From Candidatus Nitrosothermus koennekei (GTDB lineage: Archaea; Thermoproteota; Nitrososphaeria; Nitrososphaerales; Nitrosocaldaceae): a DNA stretch of 35,477 bases. Made by a program: the position numbers and the translations under genes. The stretch is taken from the NCBI GenBank assembly GCA_013538715.1, contig JACAFH010000003.1, positions 1 to 35,477 on the forward strand, written 5' to 3'. Positions 24,688 through 34,258 of the stretch are shown here, piece after piece. The notes beneath the pieces were generated by a model. It was given only the letters and a program-made list of their open reading frames with translations, was not told where the DNA came from and made no database searches. Each line of letters begins with the position of its first letter. Position 1 is the first letter of the stretch.

Positions 24688-24776
24688 GGGCCGGAGCTGA
24701 TACGGCCAATCGTCTAGCCTGGTAGGATGTTCCCTTGGCATGGGAGAGGTCGTGGGTTCAAATCCCACCCGGTCCA
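24688..24776 (+). tRNA. tRNA-Ala (anticodon GGC) with a predicted intron at position 7/8
   Basis: Acceptor GGGCCGG (24688-24694) pairs with CCGGTCC (24769-24775), giving the G3:U70 pair that identifies alanine tRNAs. The remaining arms are regular: D-arm 24712-24728, anticodon stem TTCCC/GGGAG with loop TTGGCAT (anticodon GGC), variable AGGTC, T-arm GTGGG-TTCAAAT-CCCAC and discriminator A24776. CCA is not encoded. The 15 nt at 24695-24709 sit between the acceptor stem and T8 and must be removed to restore a 74-nt tRNA. Taking the bases directly before T8 as the acceptor gives no pairing, which supports the intron. Confidence 0.92.
24695..24709 (+). other. Predicted non-canonical intron (position 7/8) of tRNA-Ala
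   Basis: The 15-nt insert AGCTGATACGGCCAA contains a perfect 4-bp mini-hairpin GCTG-ATA-CGGC (one G:U). The bases GGA and CAA flank it like the 3-nt bulges of an archaeal bulge-helix-bulge motif. A strict cut after the second bulge base would give a 14-nt intron and one extra base, so the right boundary is uncertain by 1 nt. Confidence 0.75.
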
Positions 24777-24820
24777 TTATCAACCTTACACTTAAAAATG
24801 TGTTATGCGTTACTTTATTC

Positions 24821-25624
24821 ATGGGTATTGATGTAATTGAAGAGCATGATATATTTTGGGAGCTGGCTGGCGAGATAAGAAGAAGCATACTCTTCAAATT
24901 AAGTGAGAGAAGTATGAAGCTATCCCAACTTGCTAAGATATTAGATGTGAGCATACAAGAAGTACATAGAAATATAGGTAGATTATTAGATGCAAGACTT
25001 GTAGAGAAGGATTCAGAAGGTTTCATATACTTAACTACATATGGTAAGACTATATTAACACAAATACCATCCTTTCAATTTCTTGAAAAGCATAGAACAT
25101 ATTTTGAGGAGCATATTCTGGGTGATTTACCAATGAAATTTGTGCAGAGAATAGGTGCATTAAATAATTCTGAACTTATTACTGGTGTAGTAGCAGTATT
25201 TGAGAGGTGGAAGAGTATGTATAATAATGCTAATAATAATATAATGGAGATTATGGCTCAAGTTCCATTGGATCTTATAGAACCACTAGTAGATAGAATC
25301 AGCAATGGTGTAAAATTCTCGTATATATTTGGCAAGAATACAATAATACCAAAGGGTAGAAGAGAGTTACTTAATAGATTAGGGTGGAATAATTTTATAG
25401 CAAAGGGTTTGGTAGAGAGGAGGATGATAAACAAAGTTCAAGTTATGGTTATAGTAACAGATCAAGAAGCTGGTGTGCTCTTTCCTGATAAGAAAGGTGA
25501 TACAGATATCAATGAAATGTTTTATAGTAAAGACAAACTATTTCATGAGTGGTGTATCGATTTCTTTAGATATACATGGTATGCTTCTGAGATATTTGAT
25601 GAGAATCTACTTAAAGAGGTATAA
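24821..25624 (+). CDS. Winged-helix transcriptional regulator with FilR1-type (DUF1724) C-terminal domain
   Basis: The ATG at 24821 is chosen because longer frames run back through tRNA-Ala and a TATA-like CTTAAAAATG is centred about 26 nt upstream. The protein then has 267 aa. Residues about 10-75 form a winged helix-turn-helix (EIRRSILFKLSERSMKLSQL, then ILDVSIQEVHRNIGRLLDAR). The C-terminal domain (about 90-267) resembles that of FilR1-type archaeal regulators, which sense an unknown ligand. No operator or target gene is evident. It ends 7 nt before the convergent lysS stop. Confidence 0.8.
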   Translation: MGIDVIEEHDIFWELAGEIRRSILFKLSERSMKLSQLAKILDVSIQEVHRNIGRLLDARLVEKDSEGFIYLTTYGKTILTQIPSFQFLEKHRTYFEEHILGDLPMKFVQRIGALNNSELITGVVAVFERWKSMYNNANNNIMEIMAQVPLDLIEPLVDRISNGVKFSYIFGKNTIIPKGRRELLNRLGWNNFIAKGLVERRMINKVQVMVIVTDQEAGVLFPDKKGDTDINEMFYSKDKLFHEWCIDFFRYTWYASEIFDENLLKEV

Positions 25625-25630
25625 CCAATC

Positions 25631-27208
25631 TCAGCTTGATATAGACTCTAATTCTCTTATGACTTTCTCCTTACCCATATCGCTAATATAATTACCTAAT
25701 CTAGGACCCTTATCAGAACCTAGTAATATGTTATAGATTATTCTAAAGAACTCTTTAGGTTCTATATTATTGCTTTTTGCAATATCGAATATACTTGACT
25801 GTATAATCTTTATATCATTCTCATTCTTTAAAACATTAATCAGCCCCTTTATAGCATTAATCTCATTCTCATTTAATGATATATTCAACTCTCTCTTTAC
25901 ACCAAAATCATCAGCCCAATTAGATGCGAGTCTTATTCTATTCTTAAGTTCTTCATTAACCTCTTTTATCATACCATATTTTTGTAGCCTTTTTATAACA
26001 AATTCTTCTCTATCTTCCTTTACTAGAGATGCTAGATTAATTAATAATTGATAGGGTATATGTATAGATGCACTTCTTACCTTAAGATTATTTATATATT
26101 CATACAAACCTCTCATCTTTATGCTCTTCATATCATTACTCTTGTTACTAAAATAATGCTCCTCGAGCATGTCATATTCATCCATTAGTTTAGGTATATC
26201 CTCAATGCTAATATTTCTAGTTCCTGCTATCCTCTTATATAGAAGTAATAGCAAAGACTGTGGAGAACCATATCTAAGCCAAACTTGAGGTGTAAATACA
26301 TTTCCAGCACTCTTACTTATCTTCTTACCTCCTTTATCTAAAAACATCTCATACTTTACATGCATAGGATGAGGATAATGTAGTATATTATCTGATATCC
26401 AATCGTTGACCTTTACACTATCTGCAATATCCTTACCATACGCTTCAAATCTAACATCGAACCTTCTCCATCTAGAAGCAAATTCTACTTTCCAACTTAG
26501 TTTACCATCATCTCTTCTTATATCAGCTTCTCCTTCATAATTACATCCTTCAATAAATCTATTCCTTATTGTAGTCCCTGTACATCTATACATAACCTTC
26601 TTCTCATCTTCTATATACTTGTAAGCCTCTGCAACATAGATCCTTTTGCAATTCTTACATACAGGAAAGTAAGGCAGTATATTTTTAAATTTGTCTTGTG
26701 ATACTAGCTCTTCTATCTTCGCCCCTATAAGAGAAGCATTTTTAAGAATAGTATCTATCTCGTTAATCATCAGACCTTGTTTATATGTATCTATACCTCT
26801 CTGAAATCTATATTTTATATCCAATCTATCTAAAGCATCTAGTAACATACTACTCATATGCATACCATAACTATCATGACAATTGAATGGATCTGGTATA
26901 CTTGAGACTGGTTTTGCTATATAATCATTTAACCACTCTGGTAATCCATGTGGAACCTTCCTTAAGCCATCCATATCATCTGAATATGCTATTAGCTCTG
27001 ACCTATAGCCTAGATTCTCTAACGCTAGTTTGACCCCATATGCTCTAACAGCATCTCCTAAACTACCTATATGAGGTATACCAGATGCTCCCAAACCACT
27101 CTCTACTCTAATTAGATCTAATGATCTTCCTTGTCTCTTCTCCCTCTCTATTATCTCATATGCTAATTTATCTAACCATGTACCTCTACCTATTATCCTT
27201 GCTTCCAT
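25631..27208 (-). CDS. lysS: Class I lysyl-tRNA synthetase
   Basis: This enzyme charges tRNA-Lys. The protein has 525 aa, the normal archaeal length. Class I signatures are ASGIPHIGSLGD (HIGH equivalent at about 45-48) and KKISKSAGN (KMSKS equivalent at 296-300). A zinc-type region has CKNC (184-187) and later Cys209 and Cys222. The alpha-helical C-terminal anticodon-binding cage follows. It is the class I form found in most archaea and a few bacteria, unlike the class II LysRS of most bacteria and eukaryotes. The stop of elp3 is 9 nt upstream, so it is the last gene of the cofG-to-lysS cluster. Confidence 0.96.
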   Translation of the reverse strand: MEARIIGRGTWLDKLAYEIIEREKRQGRSLDLIRVESGLGASGIPHIGSLGDAVRAYGVKLALENLGYRSELIAYSDDMDGLRKVPHGLPEWLNDYIAKPVSSIPDPFNCHDSYGMHMSSMLLDALDRLDIKYRFQRGIDTYKQGLMINEIDTILKNASLIGAKIEELVSQDKFKNILPYFPVCKNCKRIYVAEAYKYIEDEKKVMYRCTGTTIRNRFIEGCNYEGEADIRRDDGKLSWKVEFASRWRRFDVRFEAYGKDIADSVKVNDWISDNILHYPHPMHVKYEMFLDKGGKKISKSAGNVFTPQVWLRYGSPQSLLLLLYKRIAGTRNISIEDIPKLMDEYDMLEEHYFSNKSNDMKSIKMRGLYEYINNLKVRSASIHIPYQLLINLASLVKEDREEFVIKRLQKYGMIKEVNEELKNRIRLASNWADDFGVKRELNISLNENEINAIKGLINVLKNENDIKIIQSSIFDIAKSNNIEPKEFFRIIYNILLGSDKGPRLGNYISDMGKEKVIRELESISS

Positions 27209-27217
27209 ACTATCTCA

Positions 27218-28771
27218 CTATAGATACTTTACCATATATGGTCCTTCTAATATATATCCTAACCTTTTGTAATACTCCCTAGTTCCTATAGCACTTATCA
27301 CTATAATCTTCTCTCTCTTATGTTTTAATGCTACATTCTCAGCCTCATTCATTAATAATGCACCATATCCTTTATGTTGATAACTTGATGGATCCCTCTC
27401 GCCTAATGCTAATGCTCTACCATAAACATGTAACTCTCTAACTATAGCAGATCTGAATCCTCTTATCTCATCTCTATGAGCATCTTTGCTAGGTAATCTT
27501 AATCTTACAAATCCTAATAGTGTATCTTCATCCTCTAATGATATGAAGAACTCTTTTCCATCAGATGCTTCATATTCTTCCTTAATAATATTAGCGTTAT
27601 CTATTTTAGCATGTTTTAGTCCAGCCTCTCTGCATCTTATACAATTACACTTTTCTCCCATCTTGTTTAATCTCTCTAACACCAATTGTCTTATATTTCC
27701 ATGCTTAACTCCAGTTATTATCTCCTCTTTATCTACCTCTCTTTGCATCCTCATTATCCTCATCCACCTAGGTATCTTCCTCTTTACTTCTATCAATAAA
27801 TTTATCATATCTTCTTCGCTATATGGTTTGTATTCGCCTCTCATATACATCTCTTCTAATTTGGTATCCTTAATAACGAGGGTAGGATAGATCTTCATCA
27901 TATCTGGCTTGAAACGAGGATCACTAAACAATTGTATAAATGAATTATAATCCTCTTTTAGAGATGAACCAGGTAAGCCAGGCATCATATGTGCTACTAT
28001 CTTATAGCCAGAATCTCTTGCAGCTTTAAATGCATTTATCACATCTTCTAGATCATGACCTCTATTAACTATCTCATATACTTTATTATTTAATGTCTGC
28101 ACTCCTATCTCCACTTTAGTTGCACCATATCTAAGCATTAGATCTATATGCTCCATCTTACAATAATCTGGTTTTGTCTCTATAGTTAAGCCTACATTCC
28201 TACAATAAGCATGTTCATTAGCATTGATAGCCTCTTCTAAAGAGTTTGCTATGAATCCGTTAAGTGCATCATAACATGCTTTTATAAAATACTCTTGATA
28301 TATTTTAGGCATGAAGAGAAATGTTCCTCCAACTATTACAATCTCTACCTTACTTGTATCGTGTCCATATTCATTAAATTTCTCTAATTTTGACCTAACT
28401 TGCATGTAAGGATCAAAGTTATATCTTTGTGCTACAATGGTTGCTGGTGATGATTTAGTATAACTATTAGCAGTATTACTCTCTATACCACCTGGACAGT
28501 ATATGCATCTTCCATGAGGACATGCATATGGCATAGGCATTGCTGAGATTACTATTATACCAGATGCTGATCTTGCTGGACGGATCGTTAACATATGTCT
28601 AATGCTTTCATCCTTTACATACTTGAGTATATCAGATCTTTTTGGAATCTTATCTAAACCATATCTAGCTGATATACTCTTTATAATACGGTTTGCTTTC
28701 TCTACACTATCTATTCCATTCAAGCTATATGCAATCTCTTCACACGCAGAAAAATATGATTCGTTTGACAT
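27218..28771 (-). CDS. elp3: Elp3 tRNA U34 carboxymethyltransferase (radical SAM plus acetyltransferase)
   Basis: Elp3 adds a carboxymethyl group from acetyl-CoA to U34 of tRNAs. The protein has 517 aa. The radical SAM domain carries CPHGRCIYC (Cys84, Cys89, Cys92; the CX4CX2C spacing of Elp3). GGTFLFMPKIYQEYFIK, VEIGVQTLNN and MMPGLPGS are typical of the family. The C-terminal GNAT domain (about 390-517) has the acetyl-CoA loop YQHKGYGALLM. It lies 30 nt after purM, where a TATA-like TTATAATA may give it an additional promoter, and 9 nt before lysS, another tRNA-related gene. Confidence 0.96.
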   Translation of the reverse strand: MSNESYFSACEEIAYSLNGIDSVEKANRIIKSISARYGLDKIPKRSDILKYVKDESIRHMLTIRPARSASGIIVISAMPMPYACPHGRCIYCPGGIESNTANSYTKSSPATIVAQRYNFDPYMQVRSKLEKFNEYGHDTSKVEIVIVGGTFLFMPKIYQEYFIKACYDALNGFIANSLEEAINANEHAYCRNVGLTIETKPDYCKMEHIDLMLRYGATKVEIGVQTLNNKVYEIVNRGHDLEDVINAFKAARDSGYKIVAHMMPGLPGSSLKEDYNSFIQLFSDPRFKPDMMKIYPTLVIKDTKLEEMYMRGEYKPYSEEDMINLLIEVKRKIPRWMRIMRMQREVDKEEIITGVKHGNIRQLVLERLNKMGEKCNCIRCREAGLKHAKIDNANIIKEEYEASDGKEFFISLEDEDTLLGFVRLRLPSKDAHRDEIRGFRSAIVRELHVYGRALALGERDPSSYQHKGYGALLMNEAENVALKHKREKIIVISAIGTREYYKRLGYILEGPYMVKYL

Positions 28772-28801
28772 AAGACTCTCTTATTGTATTATAATAAAAG
28801 C

Positions 28802-29815
28802 CTAATCTATCTTTATGCTATTCACATATATCCCTCTTCCTTCCCTTATATAACCTAATAATCTACTCTTTACTCCATATCTCTTTAAGAGTGAGATAAC
28901 CTCGTCTACATATCCTTTCTCAATTACTATACAAAAACCTATACCCATGTTAAATGTTCTTAGCATCTCTCTCTCATTAATAGAAGCATGTTCTTGGATA
29001 AGTTTAAAGATTGATGGTACATAGTCTATCTTGATATCAAATCTATACCTTGTTAACCTTCTTAACTTGCTAAATGCTCCTCCAGTGATATGAGCCATCC
29101 CATGAATATTCTCTCTATGCTTCTCTAATAGTGCAAGAATAGGTTTAACATATATTGCTGTAGGTCGTAGTAATTCTAAACCTAAAGTACTTCTCAACCC
29201 TTTAATCTTCTCATCTAATCTATACTCTTTAAGTAATACCTTTCTTGCTAATGTATAACCATTAGAATGCAATCCGGTACTTTCTAATCCAATTATAGCA
29301 TCGCCTATCTTTATCTTCTCTCCAAGTATAACCTCATCCTTCTTTACTATCCCTATCATACTCCCAGCAAGATCAAATGAATTATCTCCATGTAATAGAT
29401 CTGGCATGATAGCTGTTTCGCCTCCTATGATAGATACATTGGACTCTCTTGCACCTTTTATCAAACCTTTCATTATCTCTTTAATTAAATACTCATTAGC
29501 CTCTTTTAGCATAAGATAATCTACAAATGCTAATGGTTTAGCACCTACACATATTATATCATTAGCATTCATAGCTATACAATCTATTCCTATCGTATTG
29601 AATCTGTTAAGCATTTGGGCGATCATAACCTTGCTACCTACTCCATCTGTATGCATAGCTATTATCTCATCATTAATAGCATATAATCCAGCATAATGCC
29701 CAAATCCAGAAATTACTTTATTATCAAACGTTGATGCTAATAATCTAGCAAAGTTCTTCTGAATATCTCTAACTTTATTTATATCAACACCAGCGTCTTT
29801 ATATGTATAAGGCAT
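28802..29815 (-). CDS. purM: Phosphoribosylformylglycinamidine cyclo-ligase (AIR synthetase) PurM
   Basis: PurM closes the imidazole ring in purine synthesis using ATP. The protein has 337 aa, a normal length. The start MPYTYKDAGVDI, HTDGVGSK (55-62), GIDCIAMNANDI (76-87), GAKPLAFVDYL and GGETAIMPDL are all family signatures. The spacing to pmbA is 16 nt, suggesting co-transcription. Partner pur genes are not adjacent. Confidence 0.96.
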   Translation of the reverse strand: MPYTYKDAGVDINKVRDIQKNFARLLASTFDNKVISGFGHYAGLYAINDEIIAMHTDGVGSKVMIAQMLNRFNTIGIDCIAMNANDIICVGAKPLAFVDYLMLKEANEYLIKEIMKGLIKGARESNVSIIGGETAIMPDLLHGDNSFDLAGSMIGIVKKDEVILGEKIKIGDAIIGLESTGLHSNGYTLARKVLLKEYRLDEKIKGLRSTLGLELLRPTAIYVKPILALLEKHRENIHGMAHITGGAFSKLRRLTRYRFDIKIDYVPSIFKLIQEHASINEREMLRTFNMGIGFCIVIEKGYVDEVISLLKRYGVKSRLLGYIREGRGIYVNSIKID

Positions 29816-29831
29816 ATTATAAACCTCTTTT

Positions 29832-31145
29832 CTATATAGGTATAGCCCTTATTTTATCAACTTTAATATAAGATGCTACGCAAGGAATTGCATGCCATTG
29901 TAACACTTGTTTCCTTTCTTTGCTTATAGCAGATATATTAAGCATGAAACGTTTAAGATTATCTATTATCCTAACCATCTTACAAGGATGTTTTATTTCT
30001 CCATTCTCTATAAGAAAGATACCACTTCTAGCAGTACATGAAAAATCTCCTTGCTCTGGATTTACTGGATAGGTATACCATAATCTTCCTACTAATAATC
30101 CCTTTCTTGTATCTTTAATCATCTCCTCTTTACTATATTCTCCTTCTTTTATAACTATATTATGCATTGAGGGTGTTATAGAAGGTTCAGAGGCTCTTCC
30201 AACTGGATAACCTACCCTTAATCCATTTGCAGTACTCTCTCTACTATCCTTACATGCATAAAAGGTGTCATATATTATATTCTTGAATATACCATCTTCT
30301 ATTAATGGCGTCCTTTTAGTCTCTAAACCCTCGTCATCAAAGGCTTTACTCCCTAATCCATCTTCAATCCTTCCATCATCATAGACTGTAAGGATCTCAC
30401 TTGCTATCTGCTCATCTAATCTATTGTATAAACAACTCCTCTTCTCTCTATACATCTTTGAATTAAAATTATATGCAAAGACAAATGATAACAGTTCGGC
30501 AAGTGCATATGGTTCAAATATAATACTATAATAATCTTCATCGCATCTCTTAGCATTTAAAGATCGTATAGCCATTTGTGAAGCATATTCTACAGCATCT
30601 AAATAATCGAATCTATTTAGAGTTCTAGAAGAACTAAACCCTACTCCACTTACATTATCCTTATCAGCGTTTATATTTGTTAGTATATATGTTGCTTTAT
30701 CGTTAAGGTTTACTCCATTACTATTTGTTAACTCTACTCTCTCCTTAATAAGATGAATACTACCAGAGAAATTATCTAACTTGAACTTATTTGCATGATT
30801 CAACATAGATTTAGATATTTCAAGATAATCTTCTATAGATAGATCATCTAATGCTTTGTCATAACCATTAAAAGGCTTTACATTACTAGTTGCAGGTAAA
30901 CCTTTCCACTCTTCATGTCTCTCTCCTTTTATATCAATATCTCTTAAAGATGTTTTATCTGATGATATCTTTATACCATTTATCCTCTTATCCTTCACTA
31001 TTCTTATTGCTACACCATCGTCTCTTATCCCCTTTGTCTCTATTACATGCTTATCTGCTATCCTTACAGTTAGGATCTCCTTCTCTATCTTATACACTTC
31101 TGCCTCATCTACATGTAATATACTTACTATCTCATCCGCTTCCAT
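29832..31145 (-). CDS. PmbA/TldE-like protein of the TldD/PmbA family
   Basis: The protein has 437 aa. TldD and TldE (PmbA) form a heterodimeric metalloprotease; TldE-type members lack the HExxxH zinc motif and none is visible here, so this is the TldE-like subunit. Signatures include DGVAIRIVKDKRINGI near the N-terminus, DDEGLETKRTPLIEDGIFKN in the middle and QGDFSCTARSGIFLIENGEI near the end. The substrate is unknown; bacterial homologues process peptides such as microcin precursors. The start overlaps the cofH stop by 14 nt. No TldD partner is adjacent, so it would have to be encoded elsewhere. Confidence 0.88.
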   Translation of the reverse strand: MEADEIVSILHVDEAEVYKIEKEILTVRIADKHVIETKGIRDDGVAIRIVKDKRINGIKISSDKTSLRDIDIKGERHEEWKGLPATSNVKPFNGYDKALDDLSIEDYLEISKSMLNHANKFKLDNFSGSIHLIKERVELTNSNGVNLNDKATYILTNINADKDNVSGVGFSSSRTLNRFDYLDAVEYASQMAIRSLNAKRCDEDYYSIIFEPYALAELLSFVFAYNFNSKMYREKRSCLYNRLDEQIASEILTVYDDGRIEDGLGSKAFDDEGLETKRTPLIEDGIFKNIIYDTFYACKDSRESTANGLRVGYPVGRASEPSITPSMHNIVIKEGEYSKEEMIKDTRKGLLVGRLWYTYPVNPEQGDFSCTARSGIFLIENGEIKHPCKMVRIIDNLKRFMLNISAISKERKQVLQWHAIPCVASYIKVDKIRAIPI

Positions 31146-32373
31146 ATCTCTTAAACCTAAACTTATCCATCTTTATCAATTCATGATATGAGCCAAATCT
31201 AGATGTATCATCTACAAGATCTAAAGGATCTATATGATTGTCATTAATTATCTTTATATTCTTATATGTAGTATCCCTTTCTGCTGGTATTCTATTAATA
31301 CTTTTTATTACACTTCTAATCTCTTTAGGTCTTAACAATTGACCGTTCTTTGATCCTGCTGCGAGAGATATACTCTCATTAATTAATGTACCCCCTAGAT
31401 CATTTGCTCCAGCATTGAGTATAGTCCTGGCCGTTTCTATTCCTTCTTTAACCCATGATACTTGAATATTATCTATATTATTAAGCATTAATCTAGCAAT
31501 TGCGTGCATCTTTATTGTATCATCTATACTAGGTCCATCTTTAATACCATCTACCAACTTGTATCTATACATAGGTGCTTCATGATATACAAAACTCAAT
31601 GGAACGAATTCTGTAAAACCTCTAGTCTCTTTCTGTATCTCTCTTATTAATGCTAGATGCTCTGCTCTATGCCTAGCATCTTCTATATGTCCATACATTA
31701 TTGTTGATGTAGTAGGTATACCTAGTTTATGGGCATATTTTATTATTCTTATCCACTCATCCTTACTTATCCTTCCTGGAGAGATCTTATCTCTTATCTC
31801 TTGATCTAATATCTCTGCAGCTGTTCCTGGTAATGAACCTAAGCCAGCTTCCTTAAGCATCTTTAGATAATCCTCAACACTTGTATCTGTTCTTATTGCT
31901 CCATATAATACCTCTTCAGGAGAGTAAGCGTGTATGTGAATGTCTGGAACTTCTCTCTTTATTGCTTTGCATATATCTATATATAGATATCCATCCATCT
32001 TTGGAGCTAAACCTGCTTGTATGCATACTTCAGTTGCTCCTAACATATAAGCTTCCTTTGCTCTTCTAACTATCTCTTCTATAGGCAAGAAGTAACCTTC
32101 TTCTTCTCTAAAATCCCTTGAAAAAGCACAGAAACCACATCTTTTTATACATACATTAGTAAAATTAATATTTCTATTTATAACATAAGTAATGAGATCC
32201 CCCACCTTCTTCTTTCTAACACTATCAGCAACTCTAGCAATAGCATTTACTTCATTACTATTAAATAACTCAATAGCATCTTTTACTGATAACTCTTTTC
32301 CATCAAGTGCTTTATCTAATATGCTTGCTACTATAGGATCCATATCATGTCTCTTTAACATATCCATCTTCAT
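31132..32373 (-). CDS. cofH: FO synthase subunit 2 (CofH)
   Basis: CofH uses radical SAM chemistry to join tyrosine to the flavin precursor, and together with CofG makes FO, the chromophore of coenzyme F420. The protein has 413 aa. The radical SAM cluster CIKRCGFCAF places Cys75, Cys79 and Cys82 in CX3CX2C. GATEVCIQAGL and EAGLGSLPGTAAEILDQEIR are strong family signatures. It overlaps cofG by 29 nt and pmbA by 14 nt. Confidence 0.95.
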   Translation of the reverse strand: MKMDMLKRHDMDPIVASILDKALDGKELSVKDAIELFNSNEVNAIARVADSVRKKKVGDLITYVINRNINFTNVCIKRCGFCAFSRDFREEEGYFLPIEEIVRRAKEAYMLGATEVCIQAGLAPKMDGYLYIDICKAIKREVPDIHIHAYSPEEVLYGAIRTDTSVEDYLKMLKEAGLGSLPGTAAEILDQEIRDKISPGRISKDEWIRIIKYAHKLGIPTTSTIMYGHIEDARHRAEHLALIREIQKETRGFTEFVPLSFVYHEAPMYRYKLVDGIKDGPSIDDTIKMHAIARLMLNNIDNIQVSWVKEGIETARTILNAGANDLGGTLINESISLAAGSKNGQLLRPKEIRSVIKSINRIPAERDTTYKNIKIINDNHIDPLDLVDDTSRFGSYHELIKMDKFRFKRYGSG

Positions 32374-33457
32374 CTATTATAGTGTTAATATATTTGAACA
32401 CTCTCTCGCTAAGCATATCATTCTTTATGAACTTTGGATATACAGGAAGTCTAGCTCTTAATCTATAACCTTTATCTTTAGTTATATATCTTAATTCATT
32501 TATATCTGGCCATGGCATCTCTGGATTAACATGGTCTATAGTTACTGGAGATATACCACCCCAATCATTTATTCCAGCATCAATATATCTAGCATAATCT
32601 GAGACTAAGTTTGGTGGTGCTTGAATATTCATGCTAGGCATAATTATTCTAGCTATTGCTACTATTCTTAACATATATTCTAATGAAGGTGCTTTGGCAT
32701 CTTTCATTGGTGTATTAGACTTTGGTACAAAATTCTGAATTATAACTTCTTGTATATGATTATACTTCTCATCTATCTCTCTAATTGTAAATAAAGAATC
32801 TATAACCTCATATATATTCTCGCCTATACCTATCAATAGCCCAGTAGTAAACGGTATTCTTAACCTGCCAGCATCTTCTATCATTTTGATTCTTGCCTTT
32901 GGATGCTTACTAGGTGCATATTCATGAGCCATACCATGATTCATAAGTCTTTCACTTACATTCTCAAGCATCAGTCCTAAACTAGGATTACTCTCTCTTA
33001 GTATACTCATCTCTCTACTATTTAATATACCAGCATTTGTATGTGGAAATAATCCTTGATCTAGTATCATCTCGCTTATGTAAGAGATGTATTCAACCAT
33101 ACTATTAAATCCATGAGTGTTTAGCCAATCTTTAATTAATTGATATCTCTGTTCTGGTCTCTCTCCAGTAACTAATAACGCTTCTGTACATTTATACTTT
33201 TTACCCATCTCCACTAATGATAAGACCTCTTTAGGTTGAAGTATTATACATGAATCATCTGGTTCTTTTTTATATGTGCAATAAGAGCACGTATCCCTAC
33301 ATAGATATGTTAAAGGTATGAATATTTTACGTGAATAACTTATTATATTACCTTTTTGAGCATCTCTAATACTCTTAGATATATTTAATAACTCATGAAG
33401 ATCTTTTGATATTAATTTGTAGACATCTTCTCTCTCTATACTATTTAGATTAAGCAT
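32345..33457 (-). CDS. cofG: FO synthase subunit 1 (CofG)
   Basis: CofG closes the deazaflavin ring from the CofH product to give FO, the F420 precursor. The protein has 370 aa. The iron-sulfur motif CRDTCSYC gives Cys53, Cys57 and Cys60. LVTGERPEQRY, LLIGIGENIYEV and FVPKSNTPM are family features, followed by GGISPVTIDHVNPEMPWP near the C-terminus. It is the first gene of the leftward cluster. A TATA-like element (33477-33488) is centred about 26 nt before its ATG. Confidence 0.95.
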   Translation of the reverse strand: MLNLNSIEREDVYKLISKDLHELLNISKSIRDAQKGNIISYSRKIFIPLTYLCRDTCSYCTYKKEPDDSCIILQPKEVLSLVEMGKKYKCTEALLVTGERPEQRYQLIKDWLNTHGFNSMVEYISYISEMILDQGLFPHTNAGILNSREMSILRESNPSLGLMLENVSERLMNHGMAHEYAPSKHPKARIKMIEDAGRLRIPFTTGLLIGIGENIYEVIDSLFTIREIDEKYNHIQEVIIQNFVPKSNTPMKDAKAPSLEYMLRIVAIARIIMPSMNIQAPPNLVSDYARYIDAGINDWGGISPVTIDHVNPEMPWPDINELRYITKDKGYRLRARLPVYPKFIKNDMLSERVFKYINTIIDEDGYVKET

Positions 33458-33476
33458 TACATAATATTCGTAAACT

Positions 33477-33488
33477 GTTAAATATATC
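33477..33488 (-). promoter_or_regulatory. TATA box of the cofG cluster
   Basis: The minus strand reads GATATATTTAAC, centred about 26 nt upstream of the cofG ATG at 33457. It lies at the very end of cheR, so the cofG transcript starts directly after the chemotaxis operon. Confidence 0.55.
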
Positions 33489-34258
33489 TATATCTTCATA
33501 TAGATGCGCTCTAGTGGCATTATGCATTTGTATAGATTAACAGAAGTATTTGTTACTATCTCTGATCTACCTAATATAAGGTATCCTTTTTCTTTTAATA
33601 ATCTATGAAATTTAATTAATAACTCATCACGTATATTCTGTTTAAAATATATCAATACATTCCTGCATACTATGATATCAAAGTTATTAGATGGTTGAGA
33701 TGTTATTATGTCTCCAACATTAAACTCTATTTTGTACTTTATAGTATCTGTTACCTTATAATGTGCCTCGTCATATTTTACAAAATATCTTTCAAGCAAT
33801 TCTTTACTTATATTACTTAATAGTTTAATATCATAAACTCCTTTCTTTGCATATTCTATAGCATTGTTGTTACGATCAGTTGCAAATATCTTATACCTTA
33901 TACCTTTTACTCTACTCATCTCTTCCATTATTATAGCAAGTGTATATGCCTCTTCTCCTGTTGCACAACCAGCACTCCATATCTTTATATATTCTGTATT
34001 AAAAGGGAGTTTTCCAATAGAATAGAATGTATCTTTATCTCTAAAAAATTCAGTTACATTTATACTGAGAGAATATATCAATTCTCTATATTCATTATTA
34101 TCATGACAAAGTAATTTAATATATTCTTCATAGTTCTCTAATCTCCTTACTCGTAATCTATTATCTATACGTCTTTTTATAAATGATTGATCATAGTATC
34201 TCAAATCTATACCTTTAGTATAGAGATAATCTACAATCTCTTCCATTTTATTAATCAA
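33488..34258 (-). CDS. cheR: Chemotaxis MCP methyltransferase CheR
   Basis: CheR methylates glutamates of chemoreceptors with SAM during adaptation. The protein has 256 aa. The N-terminal helical domain (IKRRIDNRLRVRRL) is followed by SINVTEFFRD (65-74), the SAM motif IWSAGCATGEEAYT (93-106), FATDRNNNAIEYAK and NVLIYF. A final GYLILGRSE matches the family. It overlaps cheD by 4 nt (ATGA type), so it is the third gene of a cheC-cheD-cheR operon. The downstream gene is cofG. Confidence 0.95.
   Translation of the reverse strand: MINKMEEIVDYLYTKGIDLRYYDQSFIKRRIDNRLRVRRLENYEEYIKLLCHDNNEYRELIYSLSINVTEFFRDKDTFYSIGKLPFNTEYIKIWSAGCATGEEAYTLAIIMEEMSRVKGIRYKIFATDRNNNAIEYAKKGVYDIKLLSNISKELLERYFVKYDEAHYKVTDTIKYKIEFNVGDIITSQPSNNFDIIVCRNVLIYFKQNIRDELLIKFHRLLKEKGYLILGRSEIVTNTSVNLYKCIMPLERIYMKI

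Noticed and set aside
24702-24776. tRNA-Ala starting directly before the D-arm without an intron
   Set aside because: The seven bases before T8 (CGGCCAA) do not pair with CCGGTCC, whereas the upstream GGGCCGG pairs fully and gives the G3:U70 alanine identity.
24682-25026. 114-aa minus-strand frame across tRNA-Ala
   Set aside because: It includes the antisense of a tRNA (VGFEPTTSP-type peptide), a common annotation artefact.
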